Shown here in pieces: positions 11,326-23,621 of a DNA stretch of 64,000 bases. The notes below the pieces were generated by a model that saw nothing but the letters and a program-made list of their open reading frames with translations, made no database searches and had not been told where the DNA came from. The DNA is taken from contig JAUCEF010000013.1 in the NCBI GenBank assembly GCA_033558025.1, forward strand, positions 613,001 to 677,000. Reading direction: 5' to 3'. The stretch's first letter is position 1. Each line of letters opens with the position of its first letter. The position numbers were made by a program, and so were the translations under genes. This DNA comes from Phytophthora sp. 'mugwort' (lineage: Eukaryota; Oomycota; Peronosporomycetes; Peronosporales; Peronosporaceae).

Positions 11326-11330
11326 GAATT

Positions 11331-12444
11331 GGTGAAGGCGATCTACGGTCTCAAGCAAGCTTCGCGCGTGTGGAACGAGACCTTCGACGAGTTCGTGTGC
11401 TCCATCGGCTTTCAAGTATCGGCGTTCGACCCGTGCCTCTACATCAAGATCGTTGACGGTCACTGCGTGCTGGTGCTGGTCTACGTGGATGACGTGCTGA
11501 TTACCGGAAGTTCACCCGAACTGATCTCACGCACGAAGACCGACCTCAAGACACGCTTCGAGATGACCGACAGCGGCAAGTGCGCGTTCGTTCTTGGGAT
11601 CGAATTGGTGGACGGCCCGGACGGCAGCGTGACGATGTGTCAGCGCCGCTATGTGGATGACATTCTCAAGCGTTTTGGTATGGACGAGTGCAAGGCCGTG
11701 GTGAGTCCCGTCGATATAAGCACTCGACTGATTTCAAGTGACGCAGCGACCAAGGTGAACGCTCCGTTTCGCGAAGCTGTTGGTGCTCTGATGCACTTGA
11801 TGACTGCCACGCGCCCGGACATCGCGTACGCCGTTGGCTATGCGTCGCGCTTCATGGAGAACCCTCAAGAAGAACACTGGGTTGCGGTCAAGCGTATCTT
11901 TCGCTACCTGCAAGGCACCAAGACGCATGGGATCTGCTTCAAGCCGGGTGACAACATCGACTTTCGTGGGTACTCGGATGCGGACTGGGCTGGCGACCTC
12001 GCGGACCGCAAGTCGACTTCCGGCTACACGTTCATGCTAATGGGTGCACCAGTGAGCTGGGGAAGCAAGAAGCAGTCAAGTGTTTCGCTGTCTACGAGTG
12101 AGGCGGAGTACATCGCACTCAGTCTGGCGATCCAAGAGGGCAAGTGGATTCATCGCCTGCTGCGCGAGATTCTGGCGGCCGCTAATGAGACTGGACCCGA
12201 GCTCATGATCCGCGAAGACAACCAGTCGTGCATCAAGATGACGAAGAACCCAGTAAACCACGGTCGCGCCAAGCACATCGACATCAAGTACCACCACATC
12301 CGCGATGAAGTGAAGCGCGGTGAAGTCAAGCTCGAGTACTGCGAGACTTCTGTGATGCTAGCGGACATCATGACGAAGGCTCTCGCGGGACCACGCCATA
12401 CGGATCTGACGGCGGCTCTCGGCATTCGTGGGACTTCGCATTGA
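11331..12444 (+). pseudogene. Cop-A gag-pol of T2, 3' piece
   Basis: The continuation of T2 after the insertion. It carries the rest of RT including YVDD and the complete RNase H with GYSDADW, SEAEY, EDNQS and [13 protein letters not shown], ending LGIRGTSH. It has no start of its own. Together with 3676-6599 it makes exactly 4038 nt in frame. Confidence 0.92.
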
Positions 12445-12451
12445 GGGGGCG

Positions 12452-12801
12452 TATTGACGGTTACCGGTTTGGTATCAGTTATTAGCCGTGAACCGGTTAA
12501 CCCGAACCGGTCCAATCCGAACCCACGTTGATTATGGTGATTACGGTAAGTTGTTTACGCCACCGATGATTAGACGAGTAGGATGATTGGACGAACACCG
12601 GTGAGTGATGGTTGATTAGATGCACTAGGTGATAGGACGCAGGGTCGCGTGTCTATAACAGTAGGGTGTAAGCTCCAACAATTCAATCACTTTCGAATCT
12701 TCATTCTACCCCTCAAGTGCCTTCGCTCCGGTCCCGCCGTCTGCGACGTCCCTCCCTCCGCTTCGTACAAGCTTCGTGTCCAAGATCCATACCTTTCATC
12801 A
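12452..12801 (+). repeat. Cop-A LTR shared by T2 and T3, 350 bp
   Basis: Same termini (TATTGA to TCATCA) as the LTR at 3322, and apparently identical to it by eye. Preceded by the GAGGGGGCG purine tract and followed by the primer-binding site. Confidence 0.95.
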
Positions 12802-12817
12802 GGTTATGAGCCCAAGC
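12802..12817 (+). other. Primer-binding site of T3
   Basis: GGTTATGAGCCCAAGC, complementary to the initiator tRNA-Met anticodon arm. It contains the gag ATG at 12806. Confidence 0.85.
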
Positions 12818-15800
12818 ACCATGTCCTCTGCCCAAGACGCCTCGACCAAGGTCTCCATTGACAAGTTCAACGGGGACAACTACGCGACGTGGAACCGCTA
12901 CATGCGTGGCGTGTTCCTGACCAAGTCGACGTGGCATGTCGTGAACCGTGAGACGACGCCAAGCTACACGGACTCGCGGGCCAAGGACGACTACGTCAAG
13001 TTGAGCAACATCGCTTTCGGACTGATGCTGCTCCACATGGACGCGGACTACCACCATGTGGTCGACGACTGCGAGGAAGCGTGGGTTGCCTGGTCGCGCC
13101 TGAAGACGCTGTACGGTGGTTCGCAGAAGGCTGGACGCATCTACCTGAAGCGCCAACTCTTCAGCATGGAGATGTCGGAAGGCGGCAATGTGTTGCATCA
13201 TTGCAACGAAGTCCTCAACATCAGCGCCAAGCTCAGCAGCATCGGTGCCAAGATGGAGGACGAGGACGTGGCGATCTGCTTGTTGCGCAGCCTCCCCAAG
13301 AGCTACGAGAACGTCGTGCTGAACTTGGAGATGAGCAGCGCTGAACTGCGGTCGCAAGACGTCGTGAAGGTGCTCACGAACGAGCACATCAAGAGACAAG
13401 GCGAGAAGACGGCGACGGTGAAGACGGAGAACGCGGCCAAGGCGTTCAACACCGACCGAGAGTCTCGCCAGTGTACGTACTGCGGAAAAGTGGGGCACAC
13501 GATTGACAAGTGCTGGACCAAGCAGAAGGACGAGAACCGAGGGCCGAGACGCGGCGGCAACGGCCGTGGACGCGGGGCCAACAACATCCAGTGGAGAAAC
13601 GACAGCAACGGCTACGACTACGACTACGATCGAGTAGCGTTCGCGGTTTCACTGGAATGTGGGGTTTCGACGGGCAAGAATGTGTCCGGGATGTGGGCGG
13701 TCGACAGCGGCGCAACGCACCACATCTGCAACGACAAGACCAAGTTCGTCCATTTGATTGAGCGGAACGAAGGCGAACTTTCGGTGGCCGACGGCAACAA
13801 GGCGGCCATCATGGGTGTGGGGACCATCGTGGAACAAGTGGTTCTGCCCAATGGCGACGAGCGCGAGATCGAGATCAAGAACGCGCTGTACGTGCCAAGC
13901 ATGAGCAAGAATCTGCTTTCGGTACCGCAGATCAACAAAAGTGACAAGTTTCAAGTGGTGTTCGACGGCACCAAGATGCAGATTGCGCACAAAGGCTCCA
14001 AGCAAGTGGTGGCGACGGCAAACCTCATGGATGGACTCTACTGGCTTCAGACGCCTCAGCGATCGGCGAATGCGGCGACGAGTGGCAAGACTGTCGACCT
14101 GCACGCGCGCATGGGTCACGCTCCGGTTGAGGTGCTTCGCAAGATGGTCGACAACCACATGATCAAGGACGCGAAGGCACCTTTCAAGTCGAGCGGACCA
14201 AGTCTGTGTCGTGGTTGCCAGCAAGGTAAAATGGTCCAAAAACCATTCCCAAGCAACCGTGACAAGCGTCGCTACGACACATTTGAGCTGCTCCACTTCG
14301 ACATCTGCGGACCCATGGAGGAAAACTCGCTTGGCGGCAGCAAGTACCTGCTACTGATCGTGGACGAAGCCAGTGGATGCATGAAGGGTTTCTGCCTGCG
14401 TGCCAAGTCGGAGAGCGAAGACTGCATCAAGACGTACATCATGAAGGTGCAGAAGCAGTTCGGCAAGAAGGTCAAGTTTGTGCGGCACGACGGAGCTCGT
14501 GAGTTTGCGACCAACTCGCTCAACGACTTCTACGAAGACGAAGGCATCGAGCAGCAAACCACGGTTCCGTACGCGCACCAGACGAACGGCACGGCAGAGC
14601 GAGCTATCCGAACTATCGTCACGATCGGCCGCAGCATGCTGCATCACGCTAAGCTGGACAAGTGTTTCTGGGCTGAGGCGGCCATGACTGCCATCTACGT
14701 GAAGAATCGTCTGCCGTCACCCAAGATCGAGCACAAGACTCCGTTCGAGATCGTTTACAACTCCAAGCCGAGTGTGAAGCACATGCGTGTGTTCGGCTGT
14801 CGGACGTACATTCTGACTCCGAAGGAGAAGCGGCTCAAGTGGGATCCCAAGGCTCGCGCTGGACTGTTCCTGGGTTACGAAGAAGTGTCCAAGGCGTATC
14901 GACTTTATGACATCGAGGCGGGGCAGGTGGTTATCAGTCGCGATGTCAACTTCGATGAGTCGACCTTTGGATGTTCACCGACGATTTCCGATGAAGATGT
15001 CGACGACCTGGACTTCGACTCGCTCGACATCGACAATGATGGTTTCCGCCAGACGGAGTACACGCAGGCAGGGAAGCGCAAGAGCCGCCCGAGTGACGAA
15101 GATGAAGCTGCCAGAAAACCGCGAGCTGTGCGTCATCGACCTGGACTGGAAGAAGCAAGTGCGCCGAACTACTCCCCTCCCCTCCGCACCGAGCAGACGC
15201 AGACGAAGAAGAAAAGTCTGGAGACCAAGATGAAGAATCGACTCCACCAGTTTTTTGGCGTGCAAGTGCCAATGCCGTCGAAGCAGGCGATCTATCGGAG
15301 CCGACGACATTCCAAGAAGCGGTGAACGGCCCCGACCAAGTGCACTGGCGCAAGGCGATTCGTGCTGAGCTCGAATCGATGCGACTTCGTGGTGTGTTTC
15401 GTGCTGCCAAGTTGCCTAACGGACAACGCGCCATCGGCACCAAGTGGGTGTTCAAGATCAAGCGCAAAGCGGACGGATCGATCGAGAAGTACAAGGCGCG
15501 CCTCGTGGCCAAGGGGTTCAAGCAGAAGTACGGCATCGACTACACCGAGACGTTCTCGCCCGTGGTCAAGTACGTGACGCTGCGCATGATCATCGCGATT
15601 GCCAAGTATTTTGGCTGGCCCCTCGACCAACTCGACGTGGTGACAGCTTTCCTGTACGGGATAATGAAAGAACTGGTGTTCTGCGCGGTCCCCGAAGGTG
15701 TTGATCTCGACGGTGACTTCGACTGCCTGGAATTGGTGAAGGCGATCTACGGTCTCAAGCAAGCTTCGCGCGTGTGGAACGAGACCTTCGACGAGTTCGT

Positions 15801-16848
15801 GTGCTCCATCGGCTTTCAAGTATCGGCGTTCGACCCGTGCCTCTACATCAAGATCGTTGACGGTCACTGCGTGCTGGTGCTGGTCTACGTGGATGACGTG
15901 CTGATTACCGGAAGTTCACCCGAACTGATCTCACGCACGAAGACCGACCTCAAGACACGCTTCGAGATGACCGACAGCGGCAAGTGCGCGTTCGTTCTTG
16001 GGATCGAATTGGTGGACGGCCCGGACGGCAGCGTGACGATGTGTCAGCGCCGCTATGTGGATGACATTCTCAAGCGTTTTGGTATGGACGAGTGCAAGGC
16101 CGTGGTGAGTCCCGTCGATATAAGCACTCGACTGATTTCAAGTGACGCAGCGACCAAGGTGAACGCTCCGTTTCGCGAAGCTGTTGGTGCTCTGATGCAC
16201 TTGATGACTGCCACGCGCCCGGACATCGCGTACGCCGTTGGCTATGCGTCGCGCTTCATGGAGAACCCTCAAGAAGAACACTGGGTTGCGGTCAAGCGTA
16301 TCTTTCGCTACCTGCAAGGCACCAAGACGCATGGGATCTGCTTCAAGCCGGGTGACAACATCGACTTTCGTGGGTACTCGGATGCGGACTGGGCTGGCGA
16401 CCTCGCGGACCGCAAGTCGACTTCCGGCTACACGTTCATGCTAATGGGTGCACCAGTGAGCTGGGGAAGCAAGAAGCAGTCAAGTGTTTCGCTGTCTACG
16501 AGTGAGGCGGAGTACATCGCACTCAGTCTGGCGATCCAAGAGGGCAAGTGGATTCATCGCCTGCTGCGCGAGATTCTGGCGGCCGCTAATGAGACTGGAC
16601 CCGAGCTCATGATCCGCGAAGACAACCAGTCGTGCATCAAGATGACGAAGAACCCAGTAAACCACGGTCGCGCCAAGCACATCGACATCAAGTACCACCA
16701 CATCCGCGATGAAGTGAAGCGCGGTGAAGTCAAGCTCGAGTACTGCGAGACTTCTGTGATGCTAGCGGACATCATGACGAAGGCTCTCGCGGGACCACGC
16801 CATACGGATCTGACGGCGGCTCTCGGCATTCGTGGGACTTCGCATTGA
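12806..16848 (+). pseudogene. Cop-A gag-pol of T3 with a 5-bp frameshift insertion
   Basis: The gene is complete except that CCTCC is duplicated at about 15176-15185 (sister units read CTCCCCTCCGCACC, here CTCCCCTCCCCTCCGCACC). The first frame gives Gag, protease, integrase and part of the linker, stopping at 15325. The second frame, from about 15186 to the TGA at 16846-16848, holds RT with YVDD and RNase H. All catalytic residues are present in one frame or the other. The change is a short tandem duplication, so replication slippage is likely. A sequencing or assembly error is the main alternative. Confidence 0.92.
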
Positions 16849-16855
16849 GGGGGCG

Positions 16856-17205
16856 TATTGACGGTTACCGGTTTGGTATCAGTTATTAGCCGTGAACCGG
16901 TTAACCCGAACCGGTCCAATCCGAACCCACGTTGATTATGGTGATTACGGTAAGTTGTTTACGCCACCGATGATTAGACGAGTAGGATGATTGGACGAAC
17001 ACCGGTGAGTGATGGTTGATTAGATGCACTAGGTGATAGGACGCAGGGTCGCGTGTCTATAACAGTAGGGTGTAAGCTCCAACAATTCAATCACTTTCGA
17101 ATCTTCATTCTACCCCTCAAGTGCCTTCGCTCCGGTCCCGCCGTCTGCGACGTCCCTCCCTCCGCTTCGTACAAGCTTCGTGTCCAAGATCCATACCTTT
17201 CATCA
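16856..17205 (+). repeat. Cop-A LTR shared by T3 and T4, 350 bp
   Basis: Same termini and sequence as the other array LTRs. The next base starts the T4 primer-binding site. Confidence 0.95.
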
Positions 17206-17221
17206 GGTTATGAGCCCAAGC
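17206..17221 (+). other. Primer-binding site of T4
   Basis: GGTTATGAGCCCAAGC next to the LTR, containing the gag ATG at 17210. Confidence 0.85.
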
Positions 17222-18888
17222 ACCATGTCCTCTGCCCAAGACGCCTCGACCAAGGTCTCCATTGACAAGTTCAACGGGGACAACTACGCGACGTGGAACC
17301 GCTACATGCGTGGCGTGTTCCTGACCAAGTCGACGTGGCATGTCGTGAACCGTGAGACGACGCCAAGCTACACGGACTCGCGGGCCAAGGACGACTACGT
17401 CAAGTTGAGCAACATCGCTTTCGGACTGATGCTGCTCCACATGGACGCGGACTACCACCATGTGGTCGACGACTGCGAGGAAGCGTGGGTTGCCTGGTCG
17501 CGCCTGAAGACGCTGTACGGTGGTTCGCAGAAGGCTGGACGCATCTACCTGAAGCGCCAACTCTTCAGCATGGAGATGTCGGAAGGCGGCAATGTGTTGC
17601 ATCATTGCAACGAAGTCCTCAACATCAGCGCCAAGCTCAGCAGCATCGGTGCCAAGATGGAGGACGAGGACGTGGCGATCTGCTTGTTGCGCAGCCTCCC
17701 CAAGAGCTACGAGAACGTCGTGCTGAACTTGGAGATGAGCAGCGCTGAACTGCGGTCGCAAGACGTCGTGAAGGTGCTCACGAACGAGCACATCAAGAGA
17801 CAAGGCGAGAAGACGGCGACGGTGAAGACTGAGAACGCGGCCAAGGCGTTCAACACCGACCGAGAGTCTCGCCAGTGTACGTACTGCGGAAAAGTGGGGC
17901 ACACGATTGACAAGTGCTGGACCAAGCAGAAGGACGAGAACCGAGGGCCGAGACGCGGCGGCAACGGCCGTGGACGCGGGGCCAACAACATCCAGTGGAG
18001 AAACGACAGCAACGGCTACGACTACGACTACGATCGAGTAGCGTTCGCGGTTTCACTGGAATGTGGGGTTTCGACGGGCAAGAATGTGTCCGGGATGTGG
18101 GCGGTCGACAGCGGCGCAACGCACCACATCTGCAACGACAAGACCAAGTTCGTCCATTTGATTGAGCGGAACGAAGGCGAACTTTCGGTGGCCGACGGCA
18201 ACAAGGCGGCCATCATGGGTGTGGGGACCATCGTGGAACAAGTGGTTCTGCCCAATGGCGACGAGCGCGAGATCGAGATCAAGAACGCGCTGTACGTGCC
18301 AAGCATGAGCAAGAATCTGCTTTCGGTACCGCAGATCAACAAAAGTGACAAGTTTCAAGTGGTGTTCGACGGCACCAAGATGCAGATTGCGCACAAAGGC
18401 TCCAAGCAAGTGGTGGCGACGGCAAACCTCATGGATGGACTCTACTGGCTTCAGACGCCTCAGCGATCGGCGAATGCGGCGACGAGTGGCAAGACTGTCG
18501 ACCTGCACGCGCGCATGGGTCACGCTCCGGTTGAGGTGCTTCGCAAGATGGTCGACAACCACATGATCAAGGACGCGAAGGCACCTTTCAAGTCGAGCGG
18601 ACCAAGTCTGTGTCGTGGTTGCCAGCAAGGTAAAATGGTCCAAAAACCATTCCCAAGCAACCGTGACAAGCGTCGCTACGACGCATTTGAGCTGCTCCAC
18701 TTCGACATCTGCGGACCCATGGAGGAAAACTCGCTTGGCGGCAGCAAGTACCTGCTACTGATCGTGGACGAAGCCAGTGGATGCATGAAGGGTTTCTGCC
18801 TGCGTGCCAAGTCGGAGAGCGAAGACTGCATCAAGACGTACATCATGAAGGTGCAGAAGCAGTTCGGCAAGAAGGTCAAGTTTGTGCG
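17210..18888 (+). pseudogene. Cop-A gag-pol of T4, 5' piece (Gag, protease, part of integrase)
   Basis: Begins at the primer-binding-site ATG and contains the CCHC knuckle, protease DSG, integrase zinc group and the first integrase aspartate (D499). It ends at VKFVR, two codons before the second integrase aspartate. A substitution gives RRYDAFELL in place of RRYDTFELL. Reading runs into the inserted LTR and stops at 19001-19003. The product would lack a catalytic integrase and all RT. Confidence 0.9.
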
Positions 18889-19238
18889 TGATGAAAGGTA
18901 TGGATCTTGGACACGAAGCTTGTACGAAGCGGAGGGAGGGACGTCGCAGACGGCGGGACCGGAGCGAAGGCACTTGAGGGGTAGAATGAAGATTCGAAAG
19001 TGATTGAATTGTTGGAGCTTACACCCTACTGTTATAGACACGCGACCCTGCGTCCTATCACCTAGTGCATCTAATCAACCATCACTCACCGGTGTTCGTC
19101 CAATCATCCTACTCGTCTAATCATCGGTGGCGTAAACAACTTACCGTAATCACCATAATCAACGTGGGTTCGGATTGGACCGGTTCGGGTTAACCGGTTC
19201 ACGGCTAATAACTGATACCAATCCGGTAACCGTCAATA
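18889..19238 (-). repeat. 3' LTR of the minus-strand Cop-A insertion in T4
   Basis: 350 bp, of the array type. One substitution near the outer end (ACCAATCCGG where the array LTRs read ACCAAACCGG). It abuts T4 after TTTGTGCG, so GTGCG (18884-18888) would be the target site, but its second copy is absent. Confidence 0.92.
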
Positions 19239-19245
19239 CGCCCCC

Positions 19246-22200
19246 TCAATGCGAAGTCCCACGAATGCCGAGAGCCGCCGTCAGATCCGTATGGCGTGGT
19301 CCCGCGAGAGCCTTCGTCATGATGTCCGCTAGCATCACAGAAGTCTCGCAGTACTCGAGCTTGACTTCACCGCGCTTCACTTCATCGCGGATGTGGTGGT
19401 ACTTGATGTCGATGTGCTTGGCGCGACCGTGGTTTACTGGGTTCTTCGTCATCTTGATGCACGACTGGTTGTCTTCGCGGATCATGAGCTCGGGTCCAGT
19501 CTCATTAGCGGCCGCCAGAATCTCGCGCAGCAGGCGATGAATCCACTTGCCCTCTTGGATCGCCAGACTGAGTGCGATGTACTCCGCCTCACTCGTAGAC
19601 AGCGAAACACTTGACTGCTTCTTGCTTCCCCAGCTCACTGGTGCACCCATTAGCATGAACGTGTAGCCGGAAGTCGACTTGCGGTCCGCGAGGTCGCCAG
19701 CCCAGTCCGCATCCGAGTACCCACGAAAGTCGATGTTGTCACCCGGCTTGAAGCAGATCCCATGCGTCTTGGTGCCTTGCAGGTAGCGAAAGATACGCTT
19801 GACCGCAACCCAGTGTTCTTCTTGAGGGTTCTCCATGAAGCGCGACGCATAGCCAACGGCGTACGCGATGTCCGGGCGCGTGGCAGTCATCAAGTGCATC
19901 AGAGCACCAACAGCTTCGCGAAACGGAGCGTTCACCTTGGTCGCTGCGTCACTTGAAATCAGTCGAGTGCTTATGTCGACGGGACTCACCACGGCCTTGC
20001 ACTCGTCCATACCAAAACGCTTGAGAATGTCATCCACATAGCGGCGCTGACACATCGTCACGCTGCCGTCCGGGCCGTCCACCAATTCGATCCCAAGAAC
20101 GAACGCGCACTTGCCGCTGTCGGTCATCTCGAAGCGTGTCTTGAGGTCGGTCTTCGTGCGTGAGATCAGTTCGGGTGAACTTCCGGTAATCAGCACGTCA
20201 TCCACGTAGACCAGCACTAGCACGCAGTGACCGTCAACGATCTTGATGTAGAGGCACGGGTCGAACGCCGATACTTGAAAGCCGATGGAGCACACGAACT
20301 CGTCGAAGGTCTCGTTCCACACGCGCGAAGCTTGCTTGAGACCGTAGATCGCCTTCACCAATTCCAGGCAGTCGAAGTCACCGTCGAGATCAACACCTTC
20401 GGGGACCGCGCAGAACACCAGTTCTTTCATTATCCCGTACAGGAAAGCTGTCACCACGTCGAGTTGGTCGAGGGGCCAGTCAAAATACTTGGCAATCGCG
20501 ATGATCATGCGCAGCGTCACGTACTTGACCACGGGCGAGAACGTCTCGGTGTAGTCGATGCCGTACTTTTGCTTGAAACCCTTGGCCACGAGGCGCGCCT
20601 TGTATTTCTCGATCGATCCGTCGGCTTTGCGCTTTATCTTGAACACCCACTTGGTACCGATGGCGCGTTGTCCGCTGGGCAACTTGGCAGCACGAAACAC
20701 ACCACGAACTCGCATCGATTCGAGCTCAGCACGAATCGCCTTGCGCCAGTGCACTTGGTCGGGGCCGTTCACCGCTTCTTGGAATGTCGTCGGCTCCGAT
20801 AGATCGCCTGCTTCGACGGCATTGGCACTTGCACGCCAAAAAACTGGTGGAGTCGATTCTTCATCTTGGTCTCCAGACTTTTCTTCTTCGTCTGCGTCTG
20901 CTCGGTGCGGAGGGGAGTAGTTCGGCGCACTTGCTTCTTCCAGTCCAGGTCGATGACGCACAGCTCGCGGTTTTCTGGCAGCTTCATCTTCGTCACTCGG
21001 GCGGCTCTTGCGCTTCCCTGCCTGCGTGTACTCCGTCTGGCGGAAACCATCATTGTCGATGTCGAGCGAGTCGAAGTCCAGGTCGTCGACATCTTCATCG
21101 GAAATCGTCGGTGAACATCCAAAGGTCGACTCATCGAAGTTGACATCGCGACTGATAACCACCTGCCCCGCCTCGATGTCATAAAGTCGATACGCCTTGG
21201 ACACTTCTTCGTAACCCAGGAACAGTCCAGCGCGAGCCTTGGGATCCCACTTGAGCCGCTTCTCCTTCGGAGTCAGAATGTACGTCCGACAGCCGAACAC
21301 ACGCATGTGCTTCACACTCGGCTTGGAGTTGTAAACGATCTCGAACGGAGTCTTGTGCTCGATCTTGGGTGACGGCAGACGATTCTTCACGTAGATGGCA
21401 GTCATGGCCGCCTCAGCCCAGAAACACTTGTCCAGCTTGGCGTGATGCAGCATGCTGCGGCCGATCGTGACGATAGTTCGGATAGCTCGCTCTGCCGTGC
21501 CGTTCGTCTGGTGCGCGTACGGAACCGTGGTTTGCTGCTCGATGCCTTCGTCTTCGTAGAAGTCGTTGAGCGAGTTGGTCGCAAACTCACGAGCTCCGTC
21601 GTGCCGCACAAACTTGACCTTCTTGCCGAACTGCTTCTGCACCTTCATGATGTACGTCTTGATGCAGTCTTCGCTCTCCGACTTGGCACGCAGGCAGAAA
21701 CCCTTCATGCATCCACTGGCTTCGTCCACGATCAGGAGCAGGTACTTGCTGCCGCCAAGCGAGTTTTCCTCCATGGGTACGCAGATGTCGAAGTGGAGCA
21801 GCTCAAATGTGTCGTAGCGACGCTTGTCACGGTTGCTTGGGAATGGTTTTTGGACCATTTTACCTTGCTGGCAACCACGACACAGACTTGGTCCGCTCGA
21901 CTTGAAAGGTACCTTCGCGTCCTTGATCATGTGGTTGTCGACCATCTTGCGAAGCACCTCAACCGGAGCGTGACCCATGCGCGCGTGCAGGTCGACAGTC
22001 TTGCCACTCGTCGCCGCATTCGCCGATCGCTGAGGCGTCTGAAGCCAGTAGAGTCCATCCATGAGGATTGCCGTCGCCACCACTTGCTTGGAGCCTTTGT
22101 GCGCAATCTGCATCTTGGTACCGTCGAACACCACTTGAAACTTGTCACTTTTGTTGATCTGCGGTACCGAAAGCAGATTCTTGCTCATGCTTGGCACGTA

Positions 22201-23283
22201 CAGCGCGTTCTTGATCTCGATCTCGCGCTCGTCGCCATTGGGCAGAACCACTTGTTCCACGATGGTCCCCACACCCATGATGGCCGCCTTGTTGCCGTCG
22301 GCCACCGAAAGTTCGCCTTCGTTCCGCTCAATCAAATGGACGAACTTGGTCTTGTCGTTGCAGATGTGGTGCGTTGCGCCGCTGTCGACCGCCCACATCC
22401 CGGACACATTCTTGCCCGTCGAAACCCCACATTCCAGTGAAACCGCGAACGCTACTCGAGCGTAGTCGTAGTCGTAGCCGTTGCTGTCGTTTCTCCACTG
22501 GATGTTGCTGGCCCCGCGTCCACGGCCGTTGCCGCCGCGTCTCGGCCCTCGGTTCTCGTCCTTCTGCTTGGTCCAGCACTTGTCAATCGTGTGCCCCACT
22601 TTTCCGCAGTACGTACACTGGCGAGACTCTCGGTCGGTGTTGAACGCCTTGGCCGCGTTCTCCGTCTTCACCGTCGCAGTCTTCTCGCCTTGTCTCTTGA
22701 TGTGCTCGTTCGTGAGCACCTTCACGACGTCTTGCGACCGCAGTTCAGCGCTACTCATCTCCAAGTTCAGTACGACGTTCTCGTAGCTCTTGGGGAGACT
22801 GCGCAACAAGCAGATCGCCACGTCCTCGTCCTCCATCTTGGCGCCGATGCTGCTGAGCTTGGCGCTGATGTTCAGGACATCATTGCAATGATGCAACACA
22901 TTGCCGCCTTCCGACATCTCCATGCTGAAGAGTTGGCGCTTCAGGTAGATGCGTCCAGCCTTCTGCGAACCACCGTACAGCGTCTTCAGGCGCGACCAGG
23001 CAACCCACGCTTCCTCGCAGTCGTCGACCACATGGTGGTAGTCCGCGTCCATGTGGAGCAGCATCAGTCCGAAAGCGATGTTGCTCAACTTGACGTAGTC
23101 GTCCTTGGCCCGCGAGTCCGTGTAGCTTGGCGTCGTCTCACGGTTCACGACATGCCACGTCGACTTGGTCAGGAACACGCCACGCATGTAGCGGTTCCAC
23201 GTCGCGTAGTTGTCCCCGTTGAACTTGTCAATGGAGACCTTGGTCGAGGCGTCTTGGGCAGAGGACATGGTGCTTGGGCTCAT
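19246..23283 (-). CDS. Cop-A gag-pol polyprotein, intact (1345 aa)
   Basis: An uninterrupted 4038-nt frame from the primer-binding-site ATG (23281-23283) to the stop at 19246-19248. It has every motif of the family: CCHC, DSG, integrase zinc group, D499/D562/E598, YVDD and the RNase H acidic residues. Residue changes against the array consensus include ICVPMEEN for ICGPMEEN beside the first integrase aspartate, DYARVAF for DYDRVAF and KYFDWPLDQ for KYFGWPLDQ. Bases about 20478-20710 and several sites near 22660-22880 resemble subfamily c, suggesting recombination. Because its 5' LTR is clipped at the outer end, transcription may persist but new integration from this exact copy is uncertain. 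Confidence 0.93.
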   Translation of the reverse strand: MSPSTMSSAQDASTKVSIDKFNGDNYATWNRYMRGVFLTKSTWHVVNRETTPSYTDSRAKDDYVKLSNIAFGLMLLHMDADYHHVVDDCEEAWVAWSRLKTLYGGSQKAGRIYLKRQLFSMEMSEGGNVLHHCNDVLNISAKLSSIGAKMEDEDVAICLLRSLPKSYENVVLNLEMSSAELRSQDVVKVLTNEHIKRQGEKTATVKTENAAKAFNTDRESRQCTYCGKVGHTIDKCWTKQKDENRGPRRGGNGRGRGASNIQWRNDSNGYDYDYARVAFAVSLECGVSTGKNVSGMWAVDSGATHHICNDKTKFVHLIERNEGELSVADGNKAAIMGVGTIVEQVVLPNGDEREIEIKNALYVPSMSKNLLSVPQINKSDKFQVVFDGTKMQIAHKGSKQVVATAILMDGLYWLQTPQRSANAATSGKTVDLHARMGHAPVEVLRKMVDNHMIKDAKVPFKSSGPSLCRGCQQGKMVQKPFPSNRDKRRYDTFELLHFDICVPMEENSLGGSKYLLLIVDEASGCMKGFCLRAKSESEDCIKTYIMKVQKQFGKKVKFVRHDGAREFATNSLNDFYEDEGIEQQTTVPYAHQTNGTAERAIRTIVTIGRSMLHHAKLDKCFWAEAAMTAIYVKNRLPSPKIEHKTPFEIVYNSKPSVKHMRVFGCRTYILTPKEKRLKWDPKARAGLFLGYEEVSKAYRLYDIEAGQVVISRDVNFDESTFGCSPTISDEDVDDLDFDSLDIDNDGFRQTEYTQAGKRKSRPSDEDEAARKPRAVRHRPGLEEASAPNYSPPHRADADEEEKSGDQDEESTPPVFWRASANAVEAGDLSEPTTFQEAVNGPDQVHWRKAIRAELESMRVRGVFRAAKLPSGQRAIGTKWVFKIKRKADGSIEKYKARLVAKGFKQKYGIDYTETFSPVVKYVTLRMIIAIAKYFDWPLDQLDVVTAFLYGIMKELVFCAVPEGVDLDGDFDCLELVKAIYGLKQASRVWNETFDEFVCSIGFQVSAFDPCLYIKIVDGHCVLVLVYVDDVLITGSSPELISRTKTDLKTRFEMTDSGKCAFVLGIELVDGPDGSVTMCQRRYVDDILKRFGMDECKAVVSPVDISTRLISSDAATKVNAPFREAVGALMHLMTATRPDIAYAVGYASRFMENPQEEHWVAVKRIFRYLQGTKTHGICFKPGDNIDFRGYSDADWAGDLADRKSTSGYTFMLMGAPVSWGSKKQSSVSLSTSEAEYIALSLAIQEGKWIHRLLREILAAANETGPELMIREDNQSCIKMTKNPVNHGRAKHIDIKYHHIRDEVKRGEVKLEYCETSVMLADIMTKALAGPRHTDLTAALGIRGTSH

Positions 23284-23287
23284 AACC
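23272..23287 (-). other. Primer-binding site, minus-strand Cop-A insertion in T4
   Basis: The complement reads GGTTATGAGCCCAAGC beside the LTR at 23288, of the half initiator tRNA-Met type. Confidence 0.85.
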
Positions 23288-23621
23288 TGATGAAAGGTAT
23301 GGATCTTGGACACGAAGCTTGTACGAAGCGGAGGGAGGGACGTCGCAGACGGCGGGACCGGAGCGAAGGCACTTGAGGGGTAGAATGAAGATTCGAAAGT
23401 GATTGAATTGTTGGAGCTTACACCCTACTGTTATAGACACGCGACCCTGCGTCCTATCACCTAGTGCATCTAATCAACCATCACTCACCGGTGTTCGTCC
23501 AATCATCCTACTCGTCTAATCATCGGTGGCGTAAACAACTTACCGTAATCACCATAATCAACGTGGGTTCGGATTGGACCGGTTCGGGTTAACCGGTTCA
23601 CGGCTAATAACTGATACCAAA
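23288..23621 (-). repeat. 5' LTR of the minus-strand Cop-A insertion in T4, outer end lost
   Basis: It follows the normal LTR as far as ACTGATACCAAA, then changes into AACCATTCCC of the integrase gene. The array LTR would continue CCGGTAACCGTCAATA. The overlap of five bases (CCAAA) makes the exact breakpoint ambiguous between 23617 and 23621. Confidence 0.88.

Larger units (their letters stand above)
3322..12801 (+). mobile_element. Cop-A unit T2, split by a minus-strand Cop-A insertion
   Basis: T2 has shared LTRs at 3322-3671 and 12452-12801. Its internal region is interrupted at 6599 by the element at 6600-11325. The target GAATT is duplicated at 6595-6599 and 11326-11330. Removing the insert and one GAATT restores an uninterrupted frame of 4038 nt, so T2 was intact when it was hit. 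Confidence 0.93.
12452..17205 (+). mobile_element. Cop-A unit T3, uninterrupted but frameshifted
   Basis: T3 is the only array unit wholly in view without an inserted element: LTR 12452-12801, internal region 12802-16855, LTR 16856-17205. LTR-to-LTR spacing is 4404 bp, the 4399-bp period plus a 5-bp insertion in the integrase-RT linker. Confidence 0.94.
18889..23621 (-). mobile_element. Minus-strand Cop-A element with truncated 5' LTR end
   Basis: The left LTR (18889-19238) is complete. The right LTR starts at 23288 but is missing its last 12-17 bp, joining at a CCAAA overlap to integrase sequence of T4. Apart from that the element is complete. Over the shared length the two LTRs look identical by eye, so the insertion is young. 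The gag-pol frame is intact, with patches matching the older subfamily c. Confidence 0.9.

Noticed and set aside
11326..11330. GAATT as a restriction-site cloning junction
   Set aside because: It is a precise target-site duplication that also exists in the uninterrupted sister units, and the insert has complete LTR ends.
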